Shown here: positions 42,559 to 51,046 of the stretch, in pieces
Numbering within the stretch: the first letter of the stretch is position 1
How the letters are laid out: every line of letters begins with the position of its first letter
Source: Paroceanicella profunda
GTDB taxonomy: Bacteria > Pseudomonadota > Alphaproteobacteria > Rhodobacterales > Rhodobacteraceae
Reading direction: 5' to 3'
Length of the DNA: 64,000 nucleotides
Assembly: GCF_005887635.2 (NCBI RefSeq)
Contig: NZ_CP040819.1
Span: forward strand, 1 to 64,000
Notes under the pieces: model-generated
Told to the model about the DNA's origin: nothing
The model's input: the letters and a program-made list of their open reading frames with translations, nothing else
Databases searched by the model: none
Program-made: the position numbers and the translations under genes

Positions 42559-43551
42559 ATGTCCGACCTCATGACCCTTCCCGGCGCGATCGACGCCCGC
42601 GTGCTGGCCGGCCTCGCACGGGAGTTCCGCGCCGCCGGGCTGGACATGGCGGCGCTGCGCGCCCGCGCCGGCGTGGACCGGCTGGAGGCGCCGGAGGCGG
42701 GCGGCGCGCATGACCTCGACACGTTCGTGCGGCTGCTGGAGGCGGCCGGGGATGCGGGCGACCGTCCGGGCTTCCTGTGGCACTGCGGCCGGGCCTTCGC
42801 CCGCAATTCCGCCGCCGGGCTGTTCCCGATGCTGCACGCCGGTCTGCGGCTGGGCACCGCGCTGGGGGCCGTGGTCGGCGAGATCGGGCGGCTCCAGTCC
42901 GGCGCCGTGGTGCGGCTGAGCCACGAGGCCGGGCTCGCGACCATCGAGTATCGCGTGCTCGATCCCGCGATCTGGCCCCGGGCGCGCGACGTGGAATTCA
43001 CCTTCGGATTTCTGGACGGGCTGGTGCGCTCGGCCGGGCCCGTGGTGCCCGAGGCGGTGGTGTTCGAGCATGACCCCCACGGGCGCCTGGGCCGCATCGA
43101 CCGGGTGGCCGGGCTGCCCTGCGTCTATGGCGGCGGCAGCAACTACCTCGCCTATCCCGACGCCGCGATGGAGCTCAGCCTGCGCCCCGGCGCCCTGGCC
43201 CGGGGCGGGCCCGGCGGCGTGGCCAGCCCGCCGCGCGAGGCGGCATTCGCCGGCACCCTGCGCGCGGCCCTGCTGGAGGCGCTGGGACGCGCGCCGGTGA
43301 GCCAGGCCGCCGTGGCCGCCGGGCTGGGCCTCTCGGACCGCAGCCTGCGCCGTCGGCTGGAGGCGGAGGGGCTGAGCTTCCGCACCGAGCTCGACCGCGC
43401 CCGCAGCGCCGTGGCGCGCGAGTACCTGCGCCGGGGGGAGATGCCGCTGAGCGAGATCGCCCAGAGGCTCGGATACCGCCACCTCTCGGATTTCTCCCGC
43501 GCGTTCCGCCGTGTGGAGGGCATCGCGCCCAGCCGGTTGCGGAAGCGTTGA
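42559..43551 (+). CDS. AraC-family transcriptional regulator
   Basis: 330 residues. The N-terminal ~200 form an arabinose-binding-domain-like region of the OruR/AdpA-less type (LAREFRAAGLDMAALRARAGV, then LRLGTALGAVVGEIGRLQ). The C-terminal AraC double helix-turn-helix spans about 230-328: LLEALGRAPVSQAAVAAGLGLSDRSLRRRLEAEGLSFRTELDRARSAVAREYL and LSEIAQRLGYRHLSDFSRAFRRVEGIAPSRLR. The start at 42559 follows GGGGGG. It stands alone; the upstream amine oxidase or downstream thi genes are possible but unproven targets. Confidence 0.88.
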   Translation: MSDLMTLPGAIDARVLAGLAREFRAAGLDMAALRARAGVDRLEAPEAGGAHDLDTFVRLLEAAGDAGDRPGFLWHCGRAFARNSAAGLFPMLHAGLRLGTALGAVVGEIGRLQSGAVVRLSHEAGLATIEYRVLDPAIWPRARDVEFTFGFLDGLVRSAGPVVPEAVVFEHDPHGRLGRIDRVAGLPCVYGGGSNYLAYPDAAMELSLRPGALARGGPGGVASPPREAAFAGTLRAALLEALGRAPVSQAAVAAGLGLSDRSLRRRLEAEGLSFRTELDRARSAVAREYLRRGEMPLSEIAQRLGYRHLSDFSRAFRRVEGIAPSRLRKR

Positions 43552-43577
43552 CACGAAGCGCCGGGCGTGGTGCCTGC

Positions 43578-43640
43578 GGCTCCCGGCTCCCGGCTCCCGG
43601 CTCCCGGCTCCCGGCTCCCGGCTCCCGGCTCCCGGCTCCC
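43578..43640. repeat. Perfect heptanucleotide array, 9 copies of GGCTCCC
   Basis: GGCTCCC is repeated nine times without error over 63 bases, starting 27 bases after the AraC stop. It lies between the convergent ends of the AraC gene (43551) and thiX (43715). No spacers are present. Frames across it code for SRLPAPG-type repeats and are artefacts. Confidence 0.97.
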
Positions 43641-43714
43641 GGCGCTGCGCGTCAGCGGCTCGGGGCGAGGGCACGCGGGCGCGGCGGGCGGGAGGCCCCC
43701 GGACGTAGCGGCTG

Positions 43715-44506
43715 TCAGTCCAGCCGCCTGCACAAGAGCCCCACGGCAAGCCGCGTCGCGAGGGTGAGCACCACCAGCACGAAGAGGGCCGCGAACATCA
43801 GGTCGATCCGCGCCCGCCCGTTGGCCAGCAGCATCAGGTAGCCCAGCCCGCGCGAGGCGCCGACCCATTCGCCGATCACCGCCCCGATGGGCGCATAGAC
43901 CGCCGCCAGCCGCAGGCCGGAGGCGAGGGAAGGCAGGGCGGCGGGAATGCGCAGGTGCCACATCACCCGCCCGGGCCGCGCCCGCATGGTGCGGGCAAGG
44001 TCCAGCCAGCCCGGATCCGTGCGCAGCAGCCCGTCGAGAAACGCCGAAGCGACGGGGAAATAGACGATCAGAACCGCCATCGCCACCTTCGGCAGCATCC
44101 CGTAGCCGAACCACAGCGTGAGCAGGGGCGCCAGCGCGAAGACCGGCACCGCCTGGCTCAGCACCAGCAGCGGCATCGCCAGCACCCGCGCCCGGCGCGA
44201 GAAGGCCAGCCCCACCGCCGTGGCCGCGCCCAGGCCCGCGCCCAGCACGAGCCCGGCCAGCACCTCCCACAGCGTGGCCAGCCCGTGCCCCGCGATCAGC
44301 CTTGCATTGCCGGCGAGCGCCCGCACCACCGCCAGCGGCCCCGGCAGGATGAAGGCCGGCGGCGCCGCCACCCAGACCACCCCCTGCCAGAGCGCGAGGA
44401 TCGCCAGCCCGGCGACACAGGCCGGCGCCACCCGCCGGACGAGAGCCGGCGCGGCGCCGGGCGTGTGCGGGTGCGCGGGCACCAGCGGCTCCGCCGGCGC
44501 GCTCAT
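43715..44506 (-). CDS. thiX: ABC transporter permease of the thiamine-pyrimidine uptake system
   Basis: 263-residue permease with six helices and the EAA-type loop TMRARPGRVMWHLRIPAALPSLASGLRLAAVYAPIGAVIGEW. WVAAPPAFILPGPLAVVRAL and LGLGAAT-type AGLVLGAGLGAATAVGLAFS fit the SsuC/ThiX group. It is the last gene of the riboswitch-controlled thi operon and overlaps thiZ by four bases. With ThiY and ThiZ it probably imports a thiamine pyrimidine precursor (such as formylaminopyrimidine) that TenA can process; the substrate is inferred from context. Confidence 0.87.
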   Translation of the reverse strand: MSAPAEPLVPAHPHTPGAAPALVRRVAPACVAGLAILALWQGVVWVAAPPAFILPGPLAVVRALAGNARLIAGHGLATLWEVLAGLVLGAGLGAATAVGLAFSRRARVLAMPLLVLSQAVPVFALAPLLTLWFGYGMLPKVAMAVLIVYFPVASAFLDGLLRTDPGWLDLARTMRARPGRVMWHLRIPAALPSLASGLRLAAVYAPIGAVIGEWVGASRGLGYLMLLANGRARIDLMFAALFVLVVLTLATRLAVGLLCRRLD

Positions 44507-45246
44507 GCCGGTGCGCCGGCGGAGCCGCTGGTGCCGAGCAGGGCGCGGAACAGGCTGCCCTGGGCGGTGAGGGTGTCCGGCGCGTCCGGTGCCCGGGGCG
44601 GCGGGGCGTCGGGCAGCGGCATCTCGGTGAGGGCACCGTCCCCGAGCATCAGCAGCCGGTGGGCGAGGCGCAGGGCCTCGCCGGGCTCATGGGTCACCAG
44701 CAGCACCGTGCGCCCGGCGAGCAGTCGCGCCGCGAGGTCCTGCATCCCGGCGCGGGTGCGGGCGTCGAGCGCGGAGAAGGGCTCGTCGAGCAGCACCACC
44801 GGGCAGTCCTCCATCAGCGTGCGCGCCAGCGCCACCCGCTGGCGCTGCCCGCCGGAAAGCGCGCCGGGCCGGGCGTCCTCGCGCCCCTCGAGCCCGACGG
44901 CGGAAATGAGCGCCCGGGCCCGCGCCATGTCCGGCCGCGTGCCTCTCAGCCGGGGCCCGAGGGCGACGTTGCCCAGCACGTCCAGCCAGGGGCAGAGCAG
45001 GTCCGTCTGGGCCATGTAGGCGATGCGCCCCTGCGGCCCCGCGCCATCGCTGAAGGAGACACCGCCCTCCAGCCGCACCGCGGTGTCGAGCCCGGCGATG
45101 AGCCGCAGCAGGGAGGATTTTCCCGCGCCGGAGGGGCCGAGCAGGCAGGTCCAGCGCCCGGCCGGCAGCGCGAGGGTGAGCGGGCCGAACAGCGTCTGCC
45201 CGCCCAGCAGGCCGCGGCCCGACAGGGTGATGCCCGGCGCGGTCAT
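44503..45246 (-). CDS. thiZ: ABC transporter ATPase of the thiamine-pyrimidine uptake system
   Basis: 247 residues, a short SsuB/ThiZ-type ATPase. Walker A is GPSGAGKSS, the Q loop MAQTDLLCPWLDV, the signature LSGGQRQRVALARTL, Walker B VVLLDEPFSALD and the H loop VTHEPGEALRLAH. The serine in place of the final Walker A threonine is a common variant. It overlaps thiX and tenA by four bases each. It energises the ThiX permease. Confidence 0.9.
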   Translation of the reverse strand: MTAPGITLSGRGLLGGQTLFGPLTLALPAGRWTCLLGPSGAGKSSLLRLIAGLDTAVRLEGGVSFSDGAGPQGRIAYMAQTDLLCPWLDVLGNVALGPRLRGTRPDMARARALISAVGLEGREDARPGALSGGQRQRVALARTLMEDCPVVLLDEPFSALDARTRAGMQDLAARLLAGRTVLLVTHEPGEALRLAHRLLMLGDGALTEMPLPDAPPPRAPDAPDTLTAQGSLFRALLGTSGSAGAPA

Positions 45247-45938
45247 GCCGGCCCGCCGCGCAGGCCCATGTCCCAGAACGCGGCCTCCAGCCGTGTGGCG
45301 GTCGAAAAGCGCGCGGTGAGGGCCTGCCAGCGCGGCAGCTCCTGCGCTCCCGGCCCGAGGCGCCGGGCGATGGCGGCATCGGTGAGGGCGCCCACCGCGC
45401 GGCAGGTCTGCTGGTAATCGGCGCCTGAATAGGTGTCGATCCAGCCGCGGTAGGGGGCATCGGGTGGTGCCATGGCCGCCAGCCGCGCGCCGATCTCGCC
45501 GTATCCCAGCACGCAGGGCGCGAGGGTGGCCAGCAGGTCCAGCAGGTCGCCGGACCAGCCGGCCTCCAGCACGTAGCGGGTGTAGGCGAGGGTTTCCGGC
45601 GCCTCGGGCGTCGCGATCAGCGTGGCCTCGTCAATGCCCTCGGCGGCGCAGGTCTCCACGTGCAGGGCGGTCTCGCCATTGGCCAGCGCGTCGAGGGTGC
45701 GCGCGGCGAGGCGCATCTCGTCGAGATGCTCCGCCTTCGCCGCCGCCAGCGCCCAGGCCCGGGCGAAGTGGAACAGGAACACGTAGTCCTGCCGCAGGTA
45801 GTGCAGGAAGGCCGGCCGGGGCAGGCTGCCGTCGCCCAGCCCGGTGACGAAGCGGTGGCCGGTGTAGGCCGCCCAGTCCGGGCCAGCGGCGGCGCGCCAG
45901 GCACGAAAGGCGGTGCCGTAGTCGGGGTGCGGGCTCAT
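45243..45938 (-). CDS. tenA: TenA-family aminopyrimidine aminohydrolase
   Basis: 231-residue all-helical TenA protein. Recognisable parts are FVTGLGDGSLPRPAFLHYLRQDYVFLFHFARAWALAAAKAE, VLGYGEIGARL and the C-terminal YRGWIDTYSGADYQQTCRAVGAL with the catalytic cysteine region. TenA hydrolyses degraded or salvaged thiamine pyrimidines to hydroxymethylpyrimidine. It sits between the putative pyrimidine binding protein and the ABC subunits, overlapping both by four bases, which makes salvage rather than protease regulation the likely role. Confidence 0.92.
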   Translation of the reverse strand: MSPHPDYGTAFRAWRAAAGPDWAAYTGHRFVTGLGDGSLPRPAFLHYLRQDYVFLFHFARAWALAAAKAEHLDEMRLAARTLDALANGETALHVETCAAEGIDEATLIATPEAPETLAYTRYVLEAGWSGDLLDLLATLAPCVLGYGEIGARLAAMAPPDAPYRGWIDTYSGADYQQTCRAVGALTDAAIARRLGPGAQELPRWQALTARFSTATRLEAAFWDMGLRGGPA

Positions 45939-46885
45939 TGCGCGGGTTCCCCGACCGCGCCGGTGTCGACCGCGAGGCGGGAGACCGGCAGGGTGCCGTC
46001 GATCAGCCCGGCCCCGGCCATGAACGCCTCGAAACGGGCATAGCGCCCGGCGTCCAGCGCGGCGGGGCGCAGGGCCAGCCGCGGCACGGTGTCGGCCCAG
46101 GCGCGGGCGTTGAGCGCGTCGTCCAGCTCCGGCGCGGTGGCGGCGAAGATGCGGAAGCTCTCCTGCGAGTGGTTCACGATGAACTGCACCGCCTTCTCGG
46201 TGGCGGCAAGGAAGCGCGAGATCACCGCCGCGTCCATCCGCTCCGGGTTGGCGACGTAGATCAGCTCGTCATAGGCCGGCACGCCCGCCTCCTCCGGGTA
46301 GAAGCAGCGGCCGGGCACGTTCTCCAGCGCCATCTGATTCAGCTCGAAATTGCGGAAGGCGCCGATCACCGCGTCCACCTGCCCCGACATCAGCGCGGGC
46401 GAGAGCGACCAGTTCACGTTCACCATCTCCACGTCATCGGCCGTGAGCCCGCCGGAGCCCAGCATGGCGGTGAGCAGCGCGCTCTCCACCCCGGAGACGG
46501 AGAAGCCCACGCGGCGGCCCTTCAGGTCGGCGATGCTGCCGATCGGCCCGTCCGCCTTCACCAGCAGGCAGTTGAGCGGCGTGGCCACCAGCGTGCCCAC
46601 CCGGATGAGCGGCAGGCCCTCATGCACCTGCAGGTGCAGCTGCGGCTGGTAGGAGACCGCGATATCGGCCCGGCCGGCGGCCACCATCTTCGGCGGGTCC
46701 GAGGGGTCGGCCGGGGCGATGGTCTCCACCTCCAGGCCCTCGTCGGCGAAATAGCCCTTCTCCTGGGCGATGACGATGGGCCCGTGGTCGGGGTTCACGA
46801 ACCAGTCCAGCATCACCGTGAGGTGGTCCGCCGCGGCGGCGGGGCCGGCGGCGAGCAGGGCAAGGGCGAGGGCGAGCGGTTTCAT
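45935..46885 (-). CDS. thiY: NMT1/ThiY-like pyrimidine-precursor binding protein
   Basis: 316-residue periplasmic binding protein with a signal peptide at 1-19 (ALALALLAAGPAAAA). NMT1/THI5-like features are VMLDWFVNPDHGPIVIAQEKGYFADEGLEVETIAP, ADIAVSYQPQLHLQV, LKGRRVGFSVSGVESALLTAML and GRCFYPEEAGVPAYDELIYVA. A GGAGAAA site precedes the ATG. Gene order thiF-thiY-tenA-thiZ-thiX and the riboswitch upstream argue for uptake of a thiamine pyrimidine such as formylaminopyrimidine. Confidence 0.9.
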   Translation of the reverse strand: MKPLALALALLAAGPAAAADHLTVMLDWFVNPDHGPIVIAQEKGYFADEGLEVETIAPADPSDPPKMVAAGRADIAVSYQPQLHLQVHEGLPLIRVGTLVATPLNCLLVKADGPIGSIADLKGRRVGFSVSGVESALLTAMLGSGGLTADDVEMVNVNWSLSPALMSGQVDAVIGAFRNFELNQMALENVPGRCFYPEEAGVPAYDELIYVANPERMDAAVISRFLAATEKAVQFIVNHSQESFRIFAATAPELDDALNARAWADTVPRLALRPAALDAGRYARFEAFMAGAGLIDGTLPVSRLAVDTGAVGEPAQ

Positions 46886-46904
46886 GGGGCGTTTCTCCGG
46901 TGTG

Positions 46905-48107
46905 TCAGGTCTTGTCGCCCCGGGGGGCGAAGGGGGATGCGGAAGCGGCCTCGGGGCCGCCTGCGGGGGCTGGCGATGCGGGGCCCGGCCCGGCTGGGGC
47001 GCGCGCGCTGAACGTGTCCTGCCCGGCGCTCTCGCCGGGGGGGCGCCGGCCCGCGCCTTCACCGGGGGTGCCCTGAGCCGCGCGCCCGTCTTGGGCTCCC
47101 GGACCGGCGGCCTCACCGAGGGGTGCTTGCCCCGCGCCTTCGCCGAGGGCGACGAGGGCGATCTCGCCCTCCCAGCGCGCGGCGAGGCGGTTCGCCGCCT
47201 GCCAGGAGCGCAGGCCGGAGCGGCAGCAGAGCACCGCGCGCTGGCCCGGCCCGGGCAGCGGGCCGCCGGGGCCGAGATCGGGCACGCCGAGGCGCAGCGC
47301 GTCGGGGGTGGCGGGCAGGGGGGCTTCCTCCGCCCCGCGCAGGTCGACCACGAAATCGCCGGGGGCGATGGCGGCGGGGGCGATGAAGCGGGGCGCGCGC
47401 GCGGGCTCCGGCGCGCCGTCGAAGCGGAAGCCGCCGAAGCGCAGGGCGCCGCCATCCCAGCTCACCAGCCGGCCAAGGGGGGAGGGGCTGAGGCCCAGCA
47501 CATGGCTGAGCGCGAGCTGGGCGAGGAGCGAGCCCACCACCCCCACCGCCGGCCCCAGCACGCCGGCCGTGGCGCAGGAGGCCATGCGCTCCGGCAGGTC
47601 GGGAAAGACCGCGCGCAGCGAGGGCGCGCCGGCGCAGAAGCCGCCCGCGTAGCCCGAGAGCCCGAGCACCGAGCCGCTGATGAGCGGCAGGCCGCGCGCG
47701 AGGCAGGCGTCGGAGGCGGTGTAGCTGGCCGCGAAACTGTCCGCGCAGTCGATCACGAGGTCGACACCGTTGAGCGCCGCCTCCACCGTGCCGGGGTCGA
47801 TGCTGCCGACCACGGGGGTGACCAGGCAGTCGGGGTTCAGCGCCGCGCAGACTTCCGCCGCGGCCTCGGCCTTGAAGCGGCCGCGATGGGCGGCGGAGAA
47901 GATCACCTGGCGGTGCAGGTTGCCGGTCTCCACCCGGTCGGGATCCCAGAGGGTGATGCGGCCGAGGCCGGCGCCGGCGAGGTAGTGCAGCACCGGCGCG
48001 CCGAGGCCGCCGGCGCCGATCACCAGCGCATGGGCGGCGCGGATGCGGGCCTGGCCGGCTTCCCCCACCTCCGGCAGGATCTGCTGGCGGGCGTAGCGGG
48101 CAGTCAT
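46905..48107 (-). CDS. thiF: ThiF-like adenylyltransferase fused to a rhodanese domain
   Basis: 400 residues in three parts. Residues 1-245 are a ThiF/MoeB/HesA E1-like domain (YARQQILPEVGEAGQARI, VIGAGGLGAPVLHYLAGAG, WDPDRVETGNLHRQVIF, VIDCADSF). Residues about 255-320 are a compact rhodanese domain with the persulfide loop LCCRSGLRS (C295). Residues about 320-400 are a Gly/Ala/Pro-rich tail ending ASPFAPRGDKT. It adenylates ThiS, and the rhodanese part probably supplies sulfur, replacing a separate sulfurtransferase. It overlaps thiE by ATGA. One CxxC-type zinc site seen in MoeB relatives is not obvious. Confidence 0.88.
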   Translation of the reverse strand: MTARYARQQILPEVGEAGQARIRAAHALVIGAGGLGAPVLHYLAGAGLGRITLWDPDRVETGNLHRQVIFSAAHRGRFKAEAAAEVCAALNPDCLVTPVVGSIDPGTVEAALNGVDLVIDCADSFAASYTASDACLARGLPLISGSVLGLSGYAGGFCAGAPSLRAVFPDLPERMASCATAGVLGPAVGVVGSLLAQLALSHVLGLSPSPLGRLVSWDGGALRFGGFRFDGAPEPARAPRFIAPAAIAPGDFVVDLRGAEEAPLPATPDALRLGVPDLGPGGPLPGPGQRAVLCCRSGLRSWQAANRLAARWEGEIALVALGEGAGQAPLGEAAGPGAQDGRAAQGTPGEGAGRRPPGESAGQDTFSARAPAGPGPASPAPAGGPEAASASPFAPRGDKT

Positions 48108-48703
48108 CGCGTGGCCTCCACCCAGGCGGCGAGCCGCGCCTCGGGGTCGGCGTTCAGCGTGATGTCGGTGACGACGGAGACGATGTCCGCCCCGGCGGCG
48201 AAGGCGCCCGGCGCGCGCTCCACGCTCATGCCGCCGATGGCGACGAGGGGGGTGGCGCCCACGCGGGCCTTCCACTCGGTGAGGCGCGCGAGCCCCTGTT
48301 GCTCCCAGCGCATCTTCTTCAGGATGGTGGGGTAGACCGGGCCGAGGGCCACGTAATCCGGGGCGAGGGACAGGGCGCGCTCCAGCTCCGCCTCGTCATG
48401 GGTGGAGAGGCCGAGACGCAGGCCGGCGCGGCGGATGGCGGGCACGTCGGCCACGTCGAGGTCCTCCTGTCCGAGGTGGACGAAATCGCAACACTCCTCG
48501 ATGGCGATCTGCCAGTGGTCGTTCACCACCAGCACGGCTCCGGCGGCGGCACACAGGTCGCGCGCGGCGCGGATCTCGGCGCGCAGGGCCTCGGGGGCCA
48601 TGTCCTTCACGCGCAGCTGCACGAGGCGCATGCCCAGGGGCAGCATGCGGGCGATCCAGGCGGCGCTGTCGAAGATCGGGTAGAACCGGTCGAGCGTGCT
48701 CAT
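48104..48703 (-). CDS. thiE: Thiamine phosphate synthase
   Basis: 199-residue TIM-barrel enzyme joining hydroxymethylpyrimidine pyrophosphate to thiazole phosphate. Typical segments are [61 protein letters not shown] and [11 protein letters not shown] followed by [11 protein letters not shown]. It lacks long extensions. It overlaps thiG and thiF by four bases each. The usual first-strand Tyr/Thr region is present though divergent ([10 protein letters not shown]), as in the alphaproteobacterial branch. Confidence 0.93.
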   Translation of the reverse strand: MSTLDRFYPIFDSAAWIARMLPLGMRLVQLRVKDMAPEALRAEIRAARDLCAAAGAVLVVNDHWQIAIEECCDFVHLGQEDLDVADVPAIRRAGLRLGLSTHDEAELERALSLAPDYVALGPVYPTILKKMRWEQQGLARLTEWKARVGATPLVAIGGMSVERAPGAFAAGADIVSVVTDITLNADPEARLAAWVEATR

Positions 48704-49479
48704 GCGAGGAAGGCCCTCCCGATCAGCGGGGTGGAGGGGGCGGCCATGTCGCGCGGCTCCATCGGGTCGGCGGCGAAGGCGGCACGCCCGGCCTCGACGG
48801 CGAGCGCCATGGCCCGGGCCATCGCGGCCGGGTCTCCCGCCTTCGCCACGGCGGTGTTCAGCAGCACCGCGTCATAGCCCATCTCCATCGCCTGTGCGGC
48901 GTGGGAGGGCAGGCCGATGCCGGCGTCGACCACCATCGGCACCTCGGGGAACTGCGCGCGCAGGGCCCGCAGGCCCGGCAGGTTCGTGAGCCCCAGGCCC
49001 GAGCCGATGGGCGCGCCCCAGGGCATCAGCACCTCGCAGCCGGCGGCGAGCAGGCGCTCGGCCACCACCAGGTCCTCCGTGGTGTAGGGGAACACGCGGA
49101 AGCCTTCGGCGGTGAGGATCTCCGCCGCCTCCACCAGCGCGAAGACATCGGGCTGCAGCGTGTCGGTATGGCCGATCACCTCGAGCTTCACCCAGGGCGT
49201 GCCGAACATCTCGCGGGCCATGTGGGCGGTGGTGACCGCCTCCTTCACCGTGTGGCAGCCGGCGGTGTTGGGCAGGATGCGGGTGCCCATGCCCTCCACC
49301 AGCGCCCAGAAATCCTGGCCGGCGAGCCCGCCCGGCCCCCCCGCCTCGCGGCGCAGCGACACGGTGGCCACCCCGGCGCCGCTGGCGCGGAAGGCCTCGG
49401 CCATGATGGCGGGGGAGGGGTATTGCGCGGTGCCCAGCATCAGCCGGCATTCCAGCGTCTCTCCGTAGAAGCTGCGCAT
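48700..49479 (-). CDS. thiG: Thiazole synthase
   Basis: 259-residue (beta/alpha)8 enzyme that builds the thiazole phosphate from deoxyxylulose phosphate, dehydroglycine and ThiS thiocarboxylate. Seen: [41 protein letters not shown], the Schiff-base lysine region [15 protein letters not shown] (K98) and [15 protein letters not shown] followed by [32 protein letters not shown]. It sits 2 bases after thiS and overlaps thiE. The dehydroglycine source should be ThiO, since thiH is absent. Confidence 0.96.
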   Translation of the reverse strand: MRSFYGETLECRLMLGTAQYPSPAIMAEAFRASGAGVATVSLRREAGGPGGLAGQDFWALVEGMGTRILPNTAGCHTVKEAVTTAHMAREMFGTPWVKLEVIGHTDTLQPDVFALVEAAEILTAEGFRVFPYTTEDLVVAERLLAAGCEVLMPWGAPIGSGLGLTNLPGLRALRAQFPEVPMVVDAGIGLPSHAAQAMEMGYDAVLLNTAVAKAGDPAAMARAMALAVEAGRAAFAADPMEPRDMAAPSTPLIGRAFLA

Positions 49480-49481
49480 GT

Positions 49482-49679
49482 TCAGCCTCCCTGCATCGGG
49501 GCCAGGACCTCCAGCGCGCAGCCGGGGGCGAGGCGCGTGTCGGGGCGGGCGGGGGCGGGCACGAAGGCGCCGTCGAGTGCTGTGGCCACACGGGCGTCGG
49601 CGTAGCCGAGCTCGGTGAGGGCCTCGTCGAGGCGGCTGGCGCGGATCTCGCGCGGCTCACCGTTCAGAAAGATCTTCAT
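49482..49679 (-). CDS. thiS: Sulfur carrier protein ThiS
   Basis: 65-residue ubiquitin-like protein. It begins [12 protein letters not shown], has [10 protein letters not shown] in the helix, and ends MQGG, the Gly-Gly tail that ThiF adenylates and that becomes a thiocarboxylate. Its start lies inside the end of thiO (23-base overlap), and 2 bases separate it from thiG. Confidence 0.95.
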   Translation of the reverse strand: MKIFLNGEPREIRASRLDEALTELGYADARVATALDGAFVPAPARPDTRLAPGCALEVLAPMQGG

Positions 49680-50646
49680 CCATCATCTCCGGTCGGGTGG
49701 TGTGGAACAGGTGGTCGGCGGCCATGCGCGCCATGGCGGGCGACAGCAGGAAGCCGTGCCGGTAGAGGCCGTTCACGTAGAGCGTGGCGCCCCGGCGGCG
49801 CAGGCGCGGCAGGTTGTCGGGAAAGGCGGGGCGGGCGTCGACGCCGATTTCCAGGATCTCCGCCTCGCCGAAGGCGGGGTGGAGGGCGTAGGCCGCGCTG
49901 AGCAGCTCCAGCATGGAGCGCGCGGTGATGCGCCCGCGCTCCGAGCTTTCGATCGAGGTGGCGCCGAGCATGTAGACCCCGTCCCCCCGCGGCACGATGT
50001 AGAGCGGGATGCGCGGGTGCAGCAGCCGCACCGGGCGCGAGAGGCTCACGTCCGGGCAGCGCAGCACCAGCATCTCGCCCTTCACGCCGCGCAGGTCCGG
50101 CAGGGCGTCGCGTGCGGCGAGGCCGCGGCAGTCGATCACCGGGCCGGGGCCCGGGTCCTCCCCCTGGCCGATCCGCACGCCCGCGGCCTCCAGCCGGGCG
50201 CGCAGCGCGTCGAGGGCGGCGCGCGGGGCGAGGTGTCCCTCCCCGGCGAAGAACAGCCCGCGCCGGAAGCGTCCGGCGAGGTCGGGCTCCAGCGCCGCGA
50301 CGCCGGGGGCGTCCAGCGCCGCGTGCCTGGTGCTGCGGCGGGCGAACCGGTCCAGCTCGCCGCCGTCGCGCCCGAGGGCGAGCACCAGAGTGCCGGCCCG
50401 GGTCACACCGCCGGCGTGGCTGTCCCACCAGTCGAGCGCCTCCCGGCCGAGGCGCAGCACCGGCTCCTCCGCGCTCTCCGCCTCGCACCAGGGCGCGAGC
50501 ATGCCGCCGGCCCACCACGAGCAGCCGTGCGGGCCGGGCGGGCCGGTGCGGTCCAGAAGGGTGACGGCGCCGCCCCGGCGGGTGATCTCGCTGGCCACGG
50601 TGAGCCCGGCCACCCCGGCCCCCAGGATGGTGACCTCGACGCTCAT
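49657..50646 (-). CDS. thiO: Glycine oxidase ThiO
   Basis: 329-residue FAD-dependent D-amino acid oxidase-type enzyme that converts glycine to the iminoacetate used by ThiG. The dinucleotide motif is VTILGAGVAGLTVASEITRRGGAVTLLDR, followed by CSWWAGGMLAPWCEAESAEEPV, a ThiO signature, and the C-terminal VNGLYRHGFLLSPAMARMAADHL. The ATG at 50646 is used; frames starting farther upstream run into the leader and riboswitch. First gene of the thi operon, oxygen-dependent route in place of ThiH. Confidence 0.93.
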   Translation of the reverse strand: MSVEVTILGAGVAGLTVASEITRRGGAVTLLDRTGPPGPHGCSWWAGGMLAPWCEAESAEEPVLRLGREALDWWDSHAGGVTRAGTLVLALGRDGGELDRFARRSTRHAALDAPGVAALEPDLAGRFRRGLFFAGEGHLAPRAALDALRARLEAAGVRIGQGEDPGPGPVIDCRGLAARDALPDLRGVKGEMLVLRCPDVSLSRPVRLLHPRIPLYIVPRGDGVYMLGATSIESSERGRITARSMLELLSAAYALHPAFGEAEILEIGVDARPAFPDNLPRLRRRGATLYVNGLYRHGFLLSPAMARMAADHLFHTTRPEMMDEDLSER

Positions 50647-50860
50647 CGCGCGCGGGCCTGCGGGCCGGCGCGCAGCGGGCGGGCACATGTCATCTCCCGC
50701 CAGCCCGAAGTGCGCTGACAGCCCGCGAGGCCGGCATGCGGCCCGGGAAGGCATGAGTGCGGAAAACCTGTCATCGCCGTCTCTCCTTTGCGCGGTCCGG
50801 GCCGGCAAGGGAGGCGGTGACGCGGGGCTCTCCCCCTCGGGGGGCGCCTCGCTCAAAACC
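50647..50860 (-). other. thi operon leader between riboswitch and thiO
   Basis: About 210 bases separate the riboswitch from thiO. Read on the minus strand, just after the aptamer lies CCCCC-CGA-GGGGG within a Gly/Pro-rich segment, a candidate expression-platform hairpin. No conserved gene is recognised in this leader. Confidence 0.5.
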
Positions 50861-50960
50861 CGTTCCCTACGCCGGCATTGCCCGGATCAGGTTCGATGGG
50901 TTGATGCGCGGCTCGCATCTCTCAGCCCGGCTACGGGCACCCCAACGGATGAAGGGAACG
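50861..50960 (-). promoter_or_regulatory. TPP (THI-box) riboswitch
   Basis: On the minus strand the aptamer shows the full THI-box core: closing helix P1 CGTTCCCT (50953-50960) with AGGGAACG (50861-50868), GGGGTGCC, GGGCTGAGAGATG, ACCCATCGAACCTGATCCGGG and AATGCCGGCGTAGGGA. These are the conserved pyrimidine- and pyrophosphate-binding segments. It lies upstream of thiO and so controls the whole nine-gene thi operon by thiamine pyrophosphate. Confidence 0.97.
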
Positions 50961-50986
50961 ATAGTCACCTTCCCCCGCGCTTGCAA
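50957..50986 (-). promoter_or_regulatory. Putative thi operon promoter
   Basis: Reading leftwards, TTGCAA (50981-50986) and a GACTAT/CTATCG -10 region around 50959-50966 at about 14-16 base spacing directly precede the riboswitch P1 helix. Confidence 0.45.
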
Positions 50987-51046
50987 CAGGGCAGGGGAAG
51001 ATGTGATGGACGTGCTTGACAGGCCGGCCGGACCCGGATGGCTTTC

